Part shown: one piece after another, positions 25,234 to 32,851 of the stretch | Numbering within the stretch: position 1 is the stretch's first letter | Layout: each line of letters begins with the position of its first letter | NCBI RefSeq assembly: GCF_051487185.1 | Contig: NZ_JAHVDK010000001.1 | Span: 310,001-374,000, forward strand | DNA length: 64,000 nucleotides | From: Inquilinus limosus_F | GTDB taxonomy: Bacteria > Pseudomonadota > Alphaproteobacteria > DSM-16000 > Inquilinaceae | Direction of reading: 5' to 3' | Program-made: the position numbers and the translations under genes | The notes under the pieces: generated by a model | The model's database searches: none | Told to the model about the DNA's origin: nothing | Seen by the model: the letters and a program-made list of their open reading frames with translations, nothing else

Positions 25234-27276
25234 TCAGTTTGCGTAGGCGCTCGGCAGCCCTTGCAGGTGGTTGTAGTACTGGGACCCGTAGCTCGACGGC
25301 GTTCCGGATTCGTCGGTGATCAGGCCGATGTTGAAATCGCTGGTGCCGCAGGTGCCCGGCCAGGTGTTGAAGTTCCAGGCCATGTAGCCTTGCTTCTTGC
25401 CCTCGACGAAGGCCCAGAGCCGGTCCAGGTAGTCCGTGTCGCAGCTGGAGCCGAAGTGATTGGCCATGCCGTGCTCGCCGACGATCAGCGGGACCTGGTC
25501 CATCACCGGCCCGACCTCCGTCTCCCAGCACTGCTGGCTGGTGCAGACCGCGAAGTTGTACTGGTGCCAGGAGGCGATGATGTTGTTTTCCGGGTCGGTG
25601 GGCTTGTAGGCCAGCCAATGGCTCAGATCGCCGGCGGAGCCGAGCCCGCCGACCATGATCACATTCTTCGCCCCGGTGGCACGCACCGTGTCGACCAGCG
25701 TCTGCATCCCGACTGCGGTGTAGGATATGTCGGTCTCCTCATAGCCCTCCGTGACTTTCACCGAGCAGCTGCTGCCCCCGTTGCGCCAGCAGCTCCAGGC
25801 TTCGGCCGCGGGCGGGTCGTTCAGCAGATACGGCTCGTTGTAGAGGTCGAAGATCACCGCGCTGTTGCCCTTGAAGGCGTTGGCCACGCTGGTCCAGAAG
25901 GCGACGGAATGATCCGCGTTCGGCATCGGCTGAAGATCCAGGCCGCTGGTCGACAGCTGGCCCGGCATCGCATAGTGCAGGTCGACGATGACGGCCAGGT
26001 TGTTCGCGGTCATCAGATTGACGTAGTCGATGATGGCCTGGCGGTACGGCGCGCCCATATAGGGCGCGTTGGCGCTGGTGGCGTTGATGCCCAGCCAGCA
26101 TTGCTCGTTCAGCGGCACCCGCACGGCGTTGGCGTTCCAGGACTTGACCGCGTCCACGAACGCCTGATCGCGCGGCGTGGCGTCGTAGCCGTGCACGCAT
26201 TCGAAACCGGTGGTCCCCCGGTTGACGCCGTGGATGAACAGCGCCTGCCCCTGGCCGTTGAGCAGCCTGTTGCCCTGCACGTGCAGGCCGCTCATCGACA
26301 CGGTGGACGGGCCGGTGCCCTGCCCGACCATGGCCAGGTCATCGAGATAGAAGCGGGGGCCGGCCGTGTCCGAATAATATTTGATCGCTAGGACGTCGAT
26401 CGTGGTGTTCGCGGCGCCGAGATCGGCCAGCGGAACCTCGAACCGGGTCCATTGCCCCGCGGTCAGGGGCGCCAGCACCGAGCTGCCCAAAAAGGTCCCG
26501 GCGCGGAAAGCGTCCACCGCCAGCACCTGGCCGCCCGCGGTGCCGCCATGGGCCCAGAGCTCGACCGTGTCGAAGTCGGCGGTGCTGAAGCCGTCCTTGT
26601 CGAAATAGAACTGGCCCCAGGCGCCGGTGGGCGTGACCGCGATCGACCGGGCGCCCGAATGCACTGGGCTGGTGTTGGCGGTGTTGCTGCTGATGTTCCA
26701 ATGGCTGCCCGGGGTCCAGCCGTTGCGGAGCTGGTCGTCGTAGAGGACCTGCCGCGTCGGCGCGACGCTGAGCCCGATGTCGTCGACGAAGTATTGCGGC
26801 AGGGCGGCCGCGGTGGCGTTCTGGATGACGAAGCCGGTGATCTGCCGGTCCTGCGCGTCCAGCGCCGACAGCTCGACCGAGTATTGCCGCCACTGGCCTG
26901 CCGGAAGCGGCGCCAGGGCCACGCTGGTCAGCGGATTGCCGGCGGTGTCGCGGGCATGCACCTGCAGCTGCTGGCCGCCGGCCGGCCCGCCATGCGCCCA
27001 GAAGGTGACGGCCCCATAGCCGGTGGTGCTGATCGCTGCGGTGTGCAGATAGAGGCCGCCCCAGCCGCCTTGCACGAGGCTGATCGAACGGGTGCCGCCG
27101 TGCACTGTGCCGCTGTGGCTCAGGCTCTGGCCGGACGACCAGCTCCAGTCCTGCCAGCCGGCTTGCAGCGCATCGTCGTAGATCACGATCGGATCGGCGG
27201 CGCGGGCGCTGCCGAGGCTCAGCGCGCCGAGCAGTCCCATCAGGACGAGCAGGCCCTGGAGCAAGCGATTGCGCAT
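25234..27276 (-). CDS. Secreted GH5-family glycoside hydrolase with two N-terminal accessory modules
   Basis: 680 residues. A signal peptide (ends near GSARAADP) is followed by two tandem beta-sandwich-like modules of about 145 residues. Both begin YDD followed by a Trp-rich stretch, share a W-A-H-G-G motif (FWAHGGPAGGQ; LWAHGGTAGGQ) and end FVDDIGL or FYLDDLA. The GH5 domain starts near residue 330 (FIHGVNRGTTGFECVHGYD). The acid/base Glu is in FDLYNEPYLL (about 481) and the nucleophile in LIVGEHGMANHF (about 601). The likely activity is endo-beta-1,4-glucanase or a related beta-glucan hydrolase. It follows the GH74-like gene by four bases, so they form an operon. Confidence 0.88.
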   Translation of the reverse strand: MRNRLLQGLLVLMGLLGALSLGSARAADPIVIYDDALQAGWQDWSWSSGQSLSHSGTVHGGTRSISLVQGGWGGLYLHTAAISTTGYGAVTFWAHGGPAGGQQLQVHARDTAGNPLTSVALAPLPAGQWRQYSVELSALDAQDRQITGFVIQNATAAALPQYFVDDIGLSVAPTRQVLYDDQLRNGWTPGSHWNISSNTANTSPVHSGARSIAVTPTGAWGQFYFDKDGFSTADFDTVELWAHGGTAGGQVLAVDAFRAGTFLGSSVLAPLTAGQWTRFEVPLADLGAANTTIDVLAIKYYSDTAGPRFYLDDLAMVGQGTGPSTVSMSGLHVQGNRLLNGQGQALFIHGVNRGTTGFECVHGYDATPRDQAFVDAVKSWNANAVRVPLNEQCWLGINATSANAPYMGAPYRQAIIDYVNLMTANNLAVIVDLHYAMPGQLSTSGLDLQPMPNADHSVAFWTSVANAFKGNSAVIFDLYNEPYLLNDPPAAEAWSCWRNGGSSCSVKVTEGYEETDISYTAVGMQTLVDTVRATGAKNVIMVGGLGSAGDLSHWLAYKPTDPENNIIASWHQYNFAVCTSQQCWETEVGPVMDQVPLIVGEHGMANHFGSSCDTDYLDRLWAFVEGKKQGYMAWNFNTWPGTCGTSDFNIGLITDESGTPSSYGSQYYNHLQGLPSAYAN

Positions 27277-27280
27277 GGTG

Positions 27281-29587
27281 TCACCGCCACTTCATTACGC
27301 CCTGCCCGGGCGAGGTCAGCCACAGCGCGCCGTTGGCCGCGACCCTGGCGAACAGCGCGAACGGATAGGCCAGGCCCTGGTTCTGCGCCGCCCAGCCGGC
27401 GACGCCGTCCGCGCTGGTGACCACGCCCTGGCTGGTCGAGGCGTAGCCTCCGGCATGGACCGCGCTGGAGCTGCCGAAATAGACGCGACCGGTGCCCTGA
27501 TGGACCGTCACGGTCCGGGCCTGGTCATCGGCCCGGACGCGCGTCCAGCTCTGGCCGTAATCCGCCGACCGGTACAGGCCCTTGCCGGTGCCCTTGACCG
27601 CGATCCAGATGTTGCCGCCCCGGCTGGCCAGGTCCATCGGGCCGCCATAGATCCAGACGTCGTGCAGCCAGTGCGTTCCCGGAGTCCAGCCGCTGGTCAT
27701 GGTGGCGGGCAGGGCCAACTGGCTCCAGGTGCCGGCGCTGCCGCCCTGCCAGGAGCGGTAGACGGCGCCGGCCGACAGGGCAAACACGCCGTTGGTCGCG
27801 GTGTAGTAGATCCGGAAGCAGTCGTCGTTCGGGCAGTCCAGCACCTGCGCCCAGGAGACGCCGTCATCCTCGCTCAGATACACATCGCCGTTCACGGCCG
27901 CGTACACCCAGCGATAGTTGACGGCGCTGTCGGGCGCCACGGTCAGCCCCTCCAGGCGCCGGATCGGGTTGGGCAAGCCCTGGGTCAGGTTCTGCCAGGT
28001 CGCGCCGCGATCCGTGCTCTTCAGCAGATACAGCGGCTCGTCGCAGGGGCTGCCGCAATTCTCGAGATTACCGCCCAGCTGCGCCCAGACCACACCGGCG
28101 CGGCTCGGATCCGCGGCCACGCTCAGGGTGTTGCCGCCCTTGCCGGCCCAGCCGCCGGTGTATTGCGCGGCGTTCAGGCTGGTCCAGCTGAGGCCGCCGT
28201 CGTCCGAGCGCCACAGGCCGAGATCCATGTAACCGGCATAGATCAGGTTGGCGTCCGCCGCGCTCTGCTCGACCACGATCGGGACGACGTTGTCGATGCC
28301 GCGCGAGCGCCACTTGCCGCTGACCGCGGTGGAGACGCTGTCGCTCCAGGTCCTGCCGCCGTCGCTGCTGGCGTAGAGGAACTGGTTGTTGGTCCACAGC
28401 ACGGTGTTCGGGACCGCCGGATCGTTGCCGATGGTCTGGCCGATCCCCTGGTAGCTGAAGCCCATGCCCCACACCTCATCGGCCTGGGACCACCCGCCGC
28501 TCACGCTCAGGGTGTATTTGGTCCAGCTCGTCCCGCCATTGGTGCTCTCCCACAGGAAGCTGCCATAGGTGCCGGCGGGGCGCAGGGCCTGGTCGTCGAG
28601 GCCGACGATGCGCACCCGGCTGGAATTGGTTGCGTCGGCCAGAATGATCCCCGAAGGCGCCTGGGTGCCGGAGGCGAGGAGCGTCCAGGAAAACCCGGTC
28701 TCCAGCGACTTGTAGACCCGCGGCGCATTGCCGGTGGCGGCCACCGTCGCATACATCAGGTTCAGGTTCTGCGGGTCCAGGCCGTAGGCGATGTCGATCA
28801 GCTTGCCTTGCTGCGGGTCCATCCGGGTGAAGGTGGCGCCGCCATCCGTGGAGAAATGGGCCTGGTAGACCACCTGGCTTTCCGCGCGGTCCGGAAATCG
28901 TCCCCGGCCGCTGATCGCCCAGACTCCGTCGGGATCCACGGGATGGGTGCGCAGCCCGGTGATGCGCAGGTTGGTCGGCAGGTTGGACCCCGTCGGGCTC
29001 CAGCTCTGGCCGGCATCGTTGGAGCGGATGATGTAAGGGCTCAGGCTGTCCCACTGCGGATGCACCGCGGCGTAGACGATGTTCGGATCGGCCGACACGG
29101 CGATGGCGGCGATGTAGCCGGTGCTGTATCTCCGGCTGAAGCCGGTGCCATTGCTGCTGCCGACGAACAGCCCGCCATCGGTGCCGACCAGCAGCTTGCC
29201 CGTGGGGTGGGCCGCCAGCGAAGCGATATGGGTCGCGGTCAGCCCCTGGGCCGACCCCACCGCCGACCAGGTGGCGCCGGCATCGGTGCTCAGGTAGACG
29301 CCGCCGAGGTCCGAGCCGACGGCCCAGTATCCTTCGGCGGTCACCACGGGGGAATTGAACGCGCCGCCGCCGCCGGGGTTGCCGGGCTTCCAGGAGGTCT
29401 GGGCATGGCCGACCAGAGGCATGAGAACGATCAGCGCGGCCAGCAGGCCGAGCACGAGCCGGTGCTTGATCGGGCCCCTCGAGACTGTCGAACAGGCCTG
29501 GGCTGCGCTCCCGCGCATGGCATCAGCCCCTGCGCCGATACGCGCAAAGCGCCGCGAGTGGCCGAAGCCACGAATACCCTTCCGCAT
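27281..29587 (-). CDS. Secreted GH74-like BNR-repeat glycoside hydrolase
   Basis: About 768 residues. A hydrophobic signal (LVLGLLAALIVLMPLVGHAQ) sits behind a long basic N-region, and a start at 29518 would give a more usual length. Many sialidase-type (BNR) turns of the form S-D-G-G-x-T-W occur across the protein (STDAGATWSAVG, SSDGGRTWSD, SDDGGLSWTSL, SADYGQSWTRV), fitting a two-propeller GH74 fold. The GH74 N-terminal pattern GGGG followed by GSDLGGVYLSTD carries the candidate catalytic Asp. GH74 enzymes cut xyloglucan or cellulose. It is first in an operon with the GH5 enzyme. Confidence 0.8.
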   Translation of the reverse strand: MRKGIRGFGHSRRFARIGAGADAMRGSAAQACSTVSRGPIKHRLVLGLLAALIVLMPLVGHAQTSWKPGNPGGGGAFNSPVVTAEGYWAVGSDLGGVYLSTDAGATWSAVGSAQGLTATHIASLAAHPTGKLLVGTDGGLFVGSSNGTGFSRRYSTGYIAAIAVSADPNIVYAAVHPQWDSLSPYIIRSNDAGQSWSPTGSNLPTNLRITGLRTHPVDPDGVWAISGRGRFPDRAESQVVYQAHFSTDGGATFTRMDPQQGKLIDIAYGLDPQNLNLMYATVAATGNAPRVYKSLETGFSWTLLASGTQAPSGIILADATNSSRVRIVGLDDQALRPAGTYGSFLWESTNGGTSWTKYTLSVSGGWSQADEVWGMGFSYQGIGQTIGNDPAVPNTVLWTNNQFLYASSDGGRTWSDSVSTAVSGKWRSRGIDNVVPIVVEQSAADANLIYAGYMDLGLWRSDDGGLSWTSLNAAQYTGGWAGKGGNTLSVAADPSRAGVVWAQLGGNLENCGSPCDEPLYLLKSTDRGATWQNLTQGLPNPIRRLEGLTVAPDSAVNYRWVYAAVNGDVYLSEDDGVSWAQVLDCPNDDCFRIYYTATNGVFALSAGAVYRSWQGGSAGTWSQLALPATMTSGWTPGTHWLHDVWIYGGPMDLASRGGNIWIAVKGTGKGLYRSADYGQSWTRVRADDQARTVTVHQGTGRVYFGSSSAVHAGGYASTSQGVVTSADGVAGWAAQNQGLAYPFALFARVAANGALWLTSPGQGVMKWR

Positions 29588-29911
29588 AGAACGATCCCCC
29601 GTTTCGCTCCAGCGCCGCAAAATCGATCCGGCTTGCCGAAGTCTGGAGGCCTGGAGCCCCCGCCGCGAATCACATCGAATATCGACAATCCAGACCGACA
29701 CATTCCTGCAATGGGCGCAAGGTCCCATCGCTATAGAGCAGAAAATTTCACAGGAAGTTCATGCAGGCAGGCAGGACAGACCGCTCACGCGGCGGCAGCA
29801 GGGCGAAAGCCGGCCTCGCTGGCCGCAGACTCCAGGAACTCTTGATCCGGTCGCGAAGGGCAGGGAGGGGGCGGGACCACGCCGCCGCCGGCGGCGCGGT
29901 CCCCGTGTCGA
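29588..29911. other. Intergenic region upstream of the glycanase operon
   Basis: 324 bases between the start of the GH74-like gene and the stop of the AhpD-like gene, both on the minus strand. It holds the presumed glycanase promoter and possibly a terminator for the AhpD operon: a GC-only palindrome CGCCGCCGGCGGCG lies at 29883-29896. An A/T-richer patch around 29735-29765 is the most promoter-like stretch, but I cannot define clear -35 and -10 boxes. No plausible gene is seen. Confidence 0.4.
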
Positions 29912-30376
29912 TCAGGCGGCGTCCTTGGACGGCACGTCGACCTTGTGAACGGCGCGGAGGCCGATCTGCACCCTGTTCCAGAGGTTGATCGCCCCGATCA
30001 GCAGGGTCAGGTGGCCGATCTCGGTGTCGTTGAAGTGGGCCTTCAGCAGCGCGTAGTCCGCATCCGGGGCGCCCGTCTCGGCGACCTTCGTCAGCCTCTC
30101 CGTCCAATTGAGCGCGGCGCGCTCGCGATCGGTGAACGCCGGGGATTCGCGCCAGGCGCTGAGCAGGTGGATCCGCATGGGACTCTCGCCGTGTTTCACC
30201 GCGTCGGTGGCGTGCATGTGGATGCAGAAGGCGCAGCCATTGATCTGCGACGCGCGCAGCTTGACCAGCTCGGCCAGGCCGCGGTCGAGGCCGCTCTTCT
30301 CGATGGCGGCTTCGACCATCATCATCGCCTTGGTGCCCTCGGGGGCGGCCTGGAAGATATTCAGGCGCGGAGTCAT
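29912..30376 (-). CDS. AhpD-like carboxymuconolactone decarboxylase family protein
   Basis: 154 residues. The core motif is INGCAFCIHMHATDA, a redox CxxC followed by His as in AhpD-type alkylhydroperoxidases. Further family features are ELVKLRASQ before it and TERERAALNWTE-like FTDRERAALNWTERLT after it. A peroxidase role using the Cys pair is likely; the ring-decarboxylase name is historical. It overlaps the upstream membrane-protein gene by four bases (ATGA) and is co-directional with the SDR gene, so it is part of a three-gene redox cluster. Confidence 0.9.
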   Translation of the reverse strand: MTPRLNIFQAAPEGTKAMMMVEAAIEKSGLDRGLAELVKLRASQINGCAFCIHMHATDAVKHGESPMRIHLLSAWRESPAFTDRERAALNWTERLTKVAETGAPDADYALLKAHFNDTEIGHLTLLIGAINLWNRVQIGLRAVHKVDVPSKDAA

Positions 30377-30792
30377 GCGTATCTCTCCTTCAGGGTGGAG
30401 CGGGCGTCCGTGATCGCCCAGAGGGTCAGGAGCGCTCCAAGGACTGCCGGGAGTGTGACGGCCGGAAAGTCGCGGATGAGCACCGACGGCCCGCAGATGC
30501 CGACGGCGACCTCCCAGTAGTGGAACAGGGCATGGCCGCTCAGCCACAGGGTGGGGGCGGCCCACGAAATCACGCGGTATCGCGGCTCCGCGGCGCCGAA
30601 CAGGAAGGCGGTGCCGACGAGCAGGAAGATCAGGCCGATATCGCGGATGAAGTGCTGGTTGAACGGACCGGTCGTGGTCACGCCAGGCACCGCGAAGTAC
30701 CAGCCGTCGGGCGACACCAGCATGAAGACGCCGTTCGCCTCGGCCAGGAACCCCATGAGCACGGCCACGCCGAGGCAGAGATTCTTCAGCAT
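30373..30792 (-). CDS. Small four-helix membrane protein (DUF4345-like)
   Basis: 139 residues with about four membrane helices. It begins MLKNLCLGVAVLMGFLAEAN and includes FNQHFIRDIGLIFLLVGTAF and SGHALFHYWEVAVGICGP. The His-containing F-N-Q-H-F-I-R-D-I-G pattern recalls DUF4345-like proteins often found with SDR and AhpD-like genes. GAGAGG lies nine bases before the chosen ATG. The family call is tentative and the function unknown. It overlaps the AhpD-like gene by four bases and follows the SDR gene by 41 bases. Confidence 0.75.
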   Translation of the reverse strand: MLKNLCLGVAVLMGFLAEANGVFMLVSPDGWYFAVPGVTTTGPFNQHFIRDIGLIFLLVGTAFLFGAAEPRYRVISWAAPTLWLSGHALFHYWEVAVGICGPSVLIRDFPAVTLPAVLGALLTLWAITDARSTLKERYA

Positions 30793-30833
30793 CGATGGAT
30801 CCTCTCGAGCACCGCGGATCGCGGCGTTGCCGG

Positions 30834-31598
30834 CTACTTCTTCGGCGGCGGCGGGGGGACGTTGGCGAGCCACCAGTCGAAGCTGGTGGAGCCGAGGCGG
30901 GCGTCCGGGCCGGGCATGAGCGACTTGTCGTCCGCTCTGATGCCGAAATAGAGCGCCTCCGGATCGGCGATCACCTGGCGCGGATCCTTGTCGTAGGCGA
31001 GCACCCGGCGGACGAGCTCGGCGATACGGAACGCCTCGGGCCCGGCCACCTCCAGCGTCCGGTTCACCGGCGCGGCGAGCGCCGCCTCGGCGACCGCGGC
31101 CGCGACGTCCTGCGCCGCCATCGGCTGGAACCGGGCGGTCGACGGGCGGACGGTGTCGCCTTGGGTGGCCTCCTGCGCGATGCCGCGGATGAACTCGAAG
31201 AACTGGGTGGCGCGGATGAGGGTGTAGGGGATCGGCGACGCCTTGATCAGGCTTTCCTGCGCCAGCTTGGCGCGGAAATAGCCGCTGTCCTGCAGCCGCT
31301 CGGTCCCGACGACGGAGAGGGCGACGTGATGGCGGATGCCGGCCTTCACCTCCGCCATCGTGATGTTCCGGCCGGCGGTCTGGAAGAACTCCATGGCCGG
31401 CCCGGCCTCGAAGGATGGCGAGTTGGCGACGTCGACGACGACATCGGCGCCCGTCAGCGCCTCGGCCAGCCCCTGGCCGGTGATGGTGTCGACGCCGGTG
31501 CTCGGCGCGGCGGCGACGGCCAGGTGGCCCTTCTGGGTCAGCTTGGCGACGACCTTCGAACCGATCAGGCCGGTCCCGCCTATGACGACGATCTTCAT
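30834..31598 (-). CDS. NAD(P)-binding atypical SDR (NmrA/NAD(P)H-binding) protein
   Basis: 254 residues. The N-terminal cofactor motif is MKIVVIGGTGLIGSKVV. The Ser in HHVALSVVGTERLQ and the YFRAKLAQESLIKAS segment with the atypical-SDR Lys follow, as in NmrA-like quinone or anthocyanidin reductase-type enzymes. The C-terminus ends in a proline run. Substrate unknown. It is the first gene of the three-gene redox cluster. Its leader region is duplicated upstream of a cupin gene 5.3 kb away (see repeat entries). Confidence 0.88.
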   Translation of the reverse strand: MKIVVIGGTGLIGSKVVAKLTQKGHLAVAAAPSTGVDTITGQGLAEALTGADVVVDVANSPSFEAGPAMEFFQTAGRNITMAEVKAGIRHHVALSVVGTERLQDSGYFRAKLAQESLIKASPIPYTLIRATQFFEFIRGIAQEATQGDTVRPSTARFQPMAAQDVAAAVAEAALAAPVNRTLEVAGPEAFRIAELVRRVLAYDKDPRQVIADPEALYFGIRADDKSLMPGPDARLGSTSFDWWLANVPPPPPKK

Positions 31599-31772
31599 GG
31601 GTTCACCTCGCGGACAGGGCGCCGTCTCGGTCGAGGGACGTGGTCCTTCACGTCACGGTCAGCGCCTGGAAACAAGAGGAAGCATCGTGCATCACGGAGG
31701 CCCCCCGCCATTGGGCCGACCGGTAGTCCCGCACATCAAAGGATGGGACATCCTGGACCTTGGCACAGGTCA
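31593..31772 (-). repeat. Leader/promoter segment of the SDR gene, duplicated at 36859-37041
   Basis: Read on the minus strand, this 180-base stretch runs from ACCTGTGCCAAGG through the SDR start codon to ATGAAGATC. It aligns along its whole length, with few gaps, to 36859-37041 on the plus strand. A 30-base block with no differences (31608-31637 against 36994-37023) includes CTCGACCGAGACGGCGCCCT. The shared block lies just upstream of both ATGs and is likely to carry promoter or translation signals. Confidence 0.85.
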
Positions 31773-31989
31773 AGCTGCGGGGTCCGCACGGCGCGGCCGT
31801 GAACGGGCACAGGTTGTCCCGGGCGAATGCGCGCGCTCACCCGCCGTCCGGCCGGCATGTCCTGGCCCGGGGCGTGCCGCACCGCTCCCTTCGGCCGATC
31901 GACGGGGCTTCGGCCGCGCCCATAGCCTTCCCGCGCCGGGTGCGACGGTCCGTGCCGGACCGCGCCCGCACCACCTGAGGAGACTTCCC
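31599..31989. other. Divergent intergenic region between the SDR and alpha/beta-hydrolase genes
   Basis: 391 bases. The left part is the SDR leader that is duplicated elsewhere. The right part, from about 31773, is GC-rich, contains no convincing gene, and ends with a GAGGAGA ribosome-binding site for the hydrolase. I see no clear operator palindrome in the right part. Confidence 0.5.
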
Positions 31990-32811
31990 ATGCCGACGAT
32001 CACCACCAGGGACGGATGCGAGATCTACTACAAGGACTGGGGCAAAGGGCCGGTCGTCACCTTCTCGCACGGCTGGCCCCTGAACGCCGACGCATGGGAC
32101 GGGCAGATGCTGTTCCTGGCGCAGCACGGCTTTCGCGTCGTGGCGCATGACCGCCGTGGCCACGGCCGGTCGACCCAGACCTCCGGCGGCAATGATATCA
32201 ACACCTATGCCGACGATCTCGCGGCGGTGATCGAGGCGCTCGACCTGCGCGATGCCACCCTGGTCGGCCACTCCACCGGCGGCGGCGAGGTCGCCCGCTA
32301 CATTGCCCGCCACGGCACCGGTCGAGTCGCCAAGGCGGTGCTGCTCGCCGCGGTGCCGCCGCTCATGCTCCAGACACCCGCCAACCCGCTCGGGCTGCCG
32401 ATGCAGGTCTTCGACGGAATGCGCGCCGGCCTGATGCGCGATCGCTCGCAGTTCTACAAGGAGCTGGCGCCACCCTTCTATGGTGCGAACCGGCCCGGTG
32501 CCGTCGTATCACAAGGGGTGCTCGATCAGTTCTGGCTGTGGAGCATGCAGACGGGTCTGAAGAGCGCCTATGAGTGCGTGAAGGCCTTCTCCGAGACCGA
32601 CTTCACTGCAGACCTCAGATCATTCGATGTTCCGACCCTGATTCTGCATGGCGAGGACGACCAGATCGTGCCGGTGATGGACTCGGCGCGCAAATCGGCC
32701 CAGCTCGTGAGGAGTGCGACGGCGATCTACTATCCCGGCGCGCCGCATGGCCTGATGTCGACCCACGCCGACCGGCTCAACGCGGATCTCCTCGCCTTTC
32801 TGCGCAGCTGA
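31990..32811 (+). CDS. Alpha/beta hydrolase, non-haem chloroperoxidase/esterase type
   Basis: 273 residues. Catalytic triad motifs: nucleophile Ser in LVGHSTGGGEVARY, Asp in ILHGEDDQIVPV and His in PGAPHGLMSTHAD. The start TITTRDGCEIYYKDWGKGP and VAHDRRGHGRSTQT are hallmarks of the cofactor-free haloperoxidase/perhydrolase group, which also act as esterases. It follows a strong ribosome-binding site (GAGGAGAC). It is divergent from the SDR cluster. Peroxide handling would match the AhpD-like neighbour, but the natural substrate is unknown. Confidence 0.92.
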   Translation: MPTITTRDGCEIYYKDWGKGPVVTFSHGWPLNADAWDGQMLFLAQHGFRVVAHDRRGHGRSTQTSGGNDINTYADDLAAVIEALDLRDATLVGHSTGGGEVARYIARHGTGRVAKAVLLAAVPPLMLQTPANPLGLPMQVFDGMRAGLMRDRSQFYKELAPPFYGANRPGAVVSQGVLDQFWLWSMQTGLKSAYECVKAFSETDFTADLRSFDVPTLILHGEDDQIVPVMDSARKSAQLVRSATAIYYPGAPHGLMSTHADRLNADLLAFLRS

Positions 32812-32851
32812 TGGCGGCCGGCCTGCCGTGTACAGCGGAGCAGGCCGGTTC

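Noticed and set aside
31760..31978. 72-codon open frame between the SDR and hydrolase genes
   Set aside because: Arg/Pro/His-rich translation typical of non-coding GC-rich DNA, with no ribosome-binding site.
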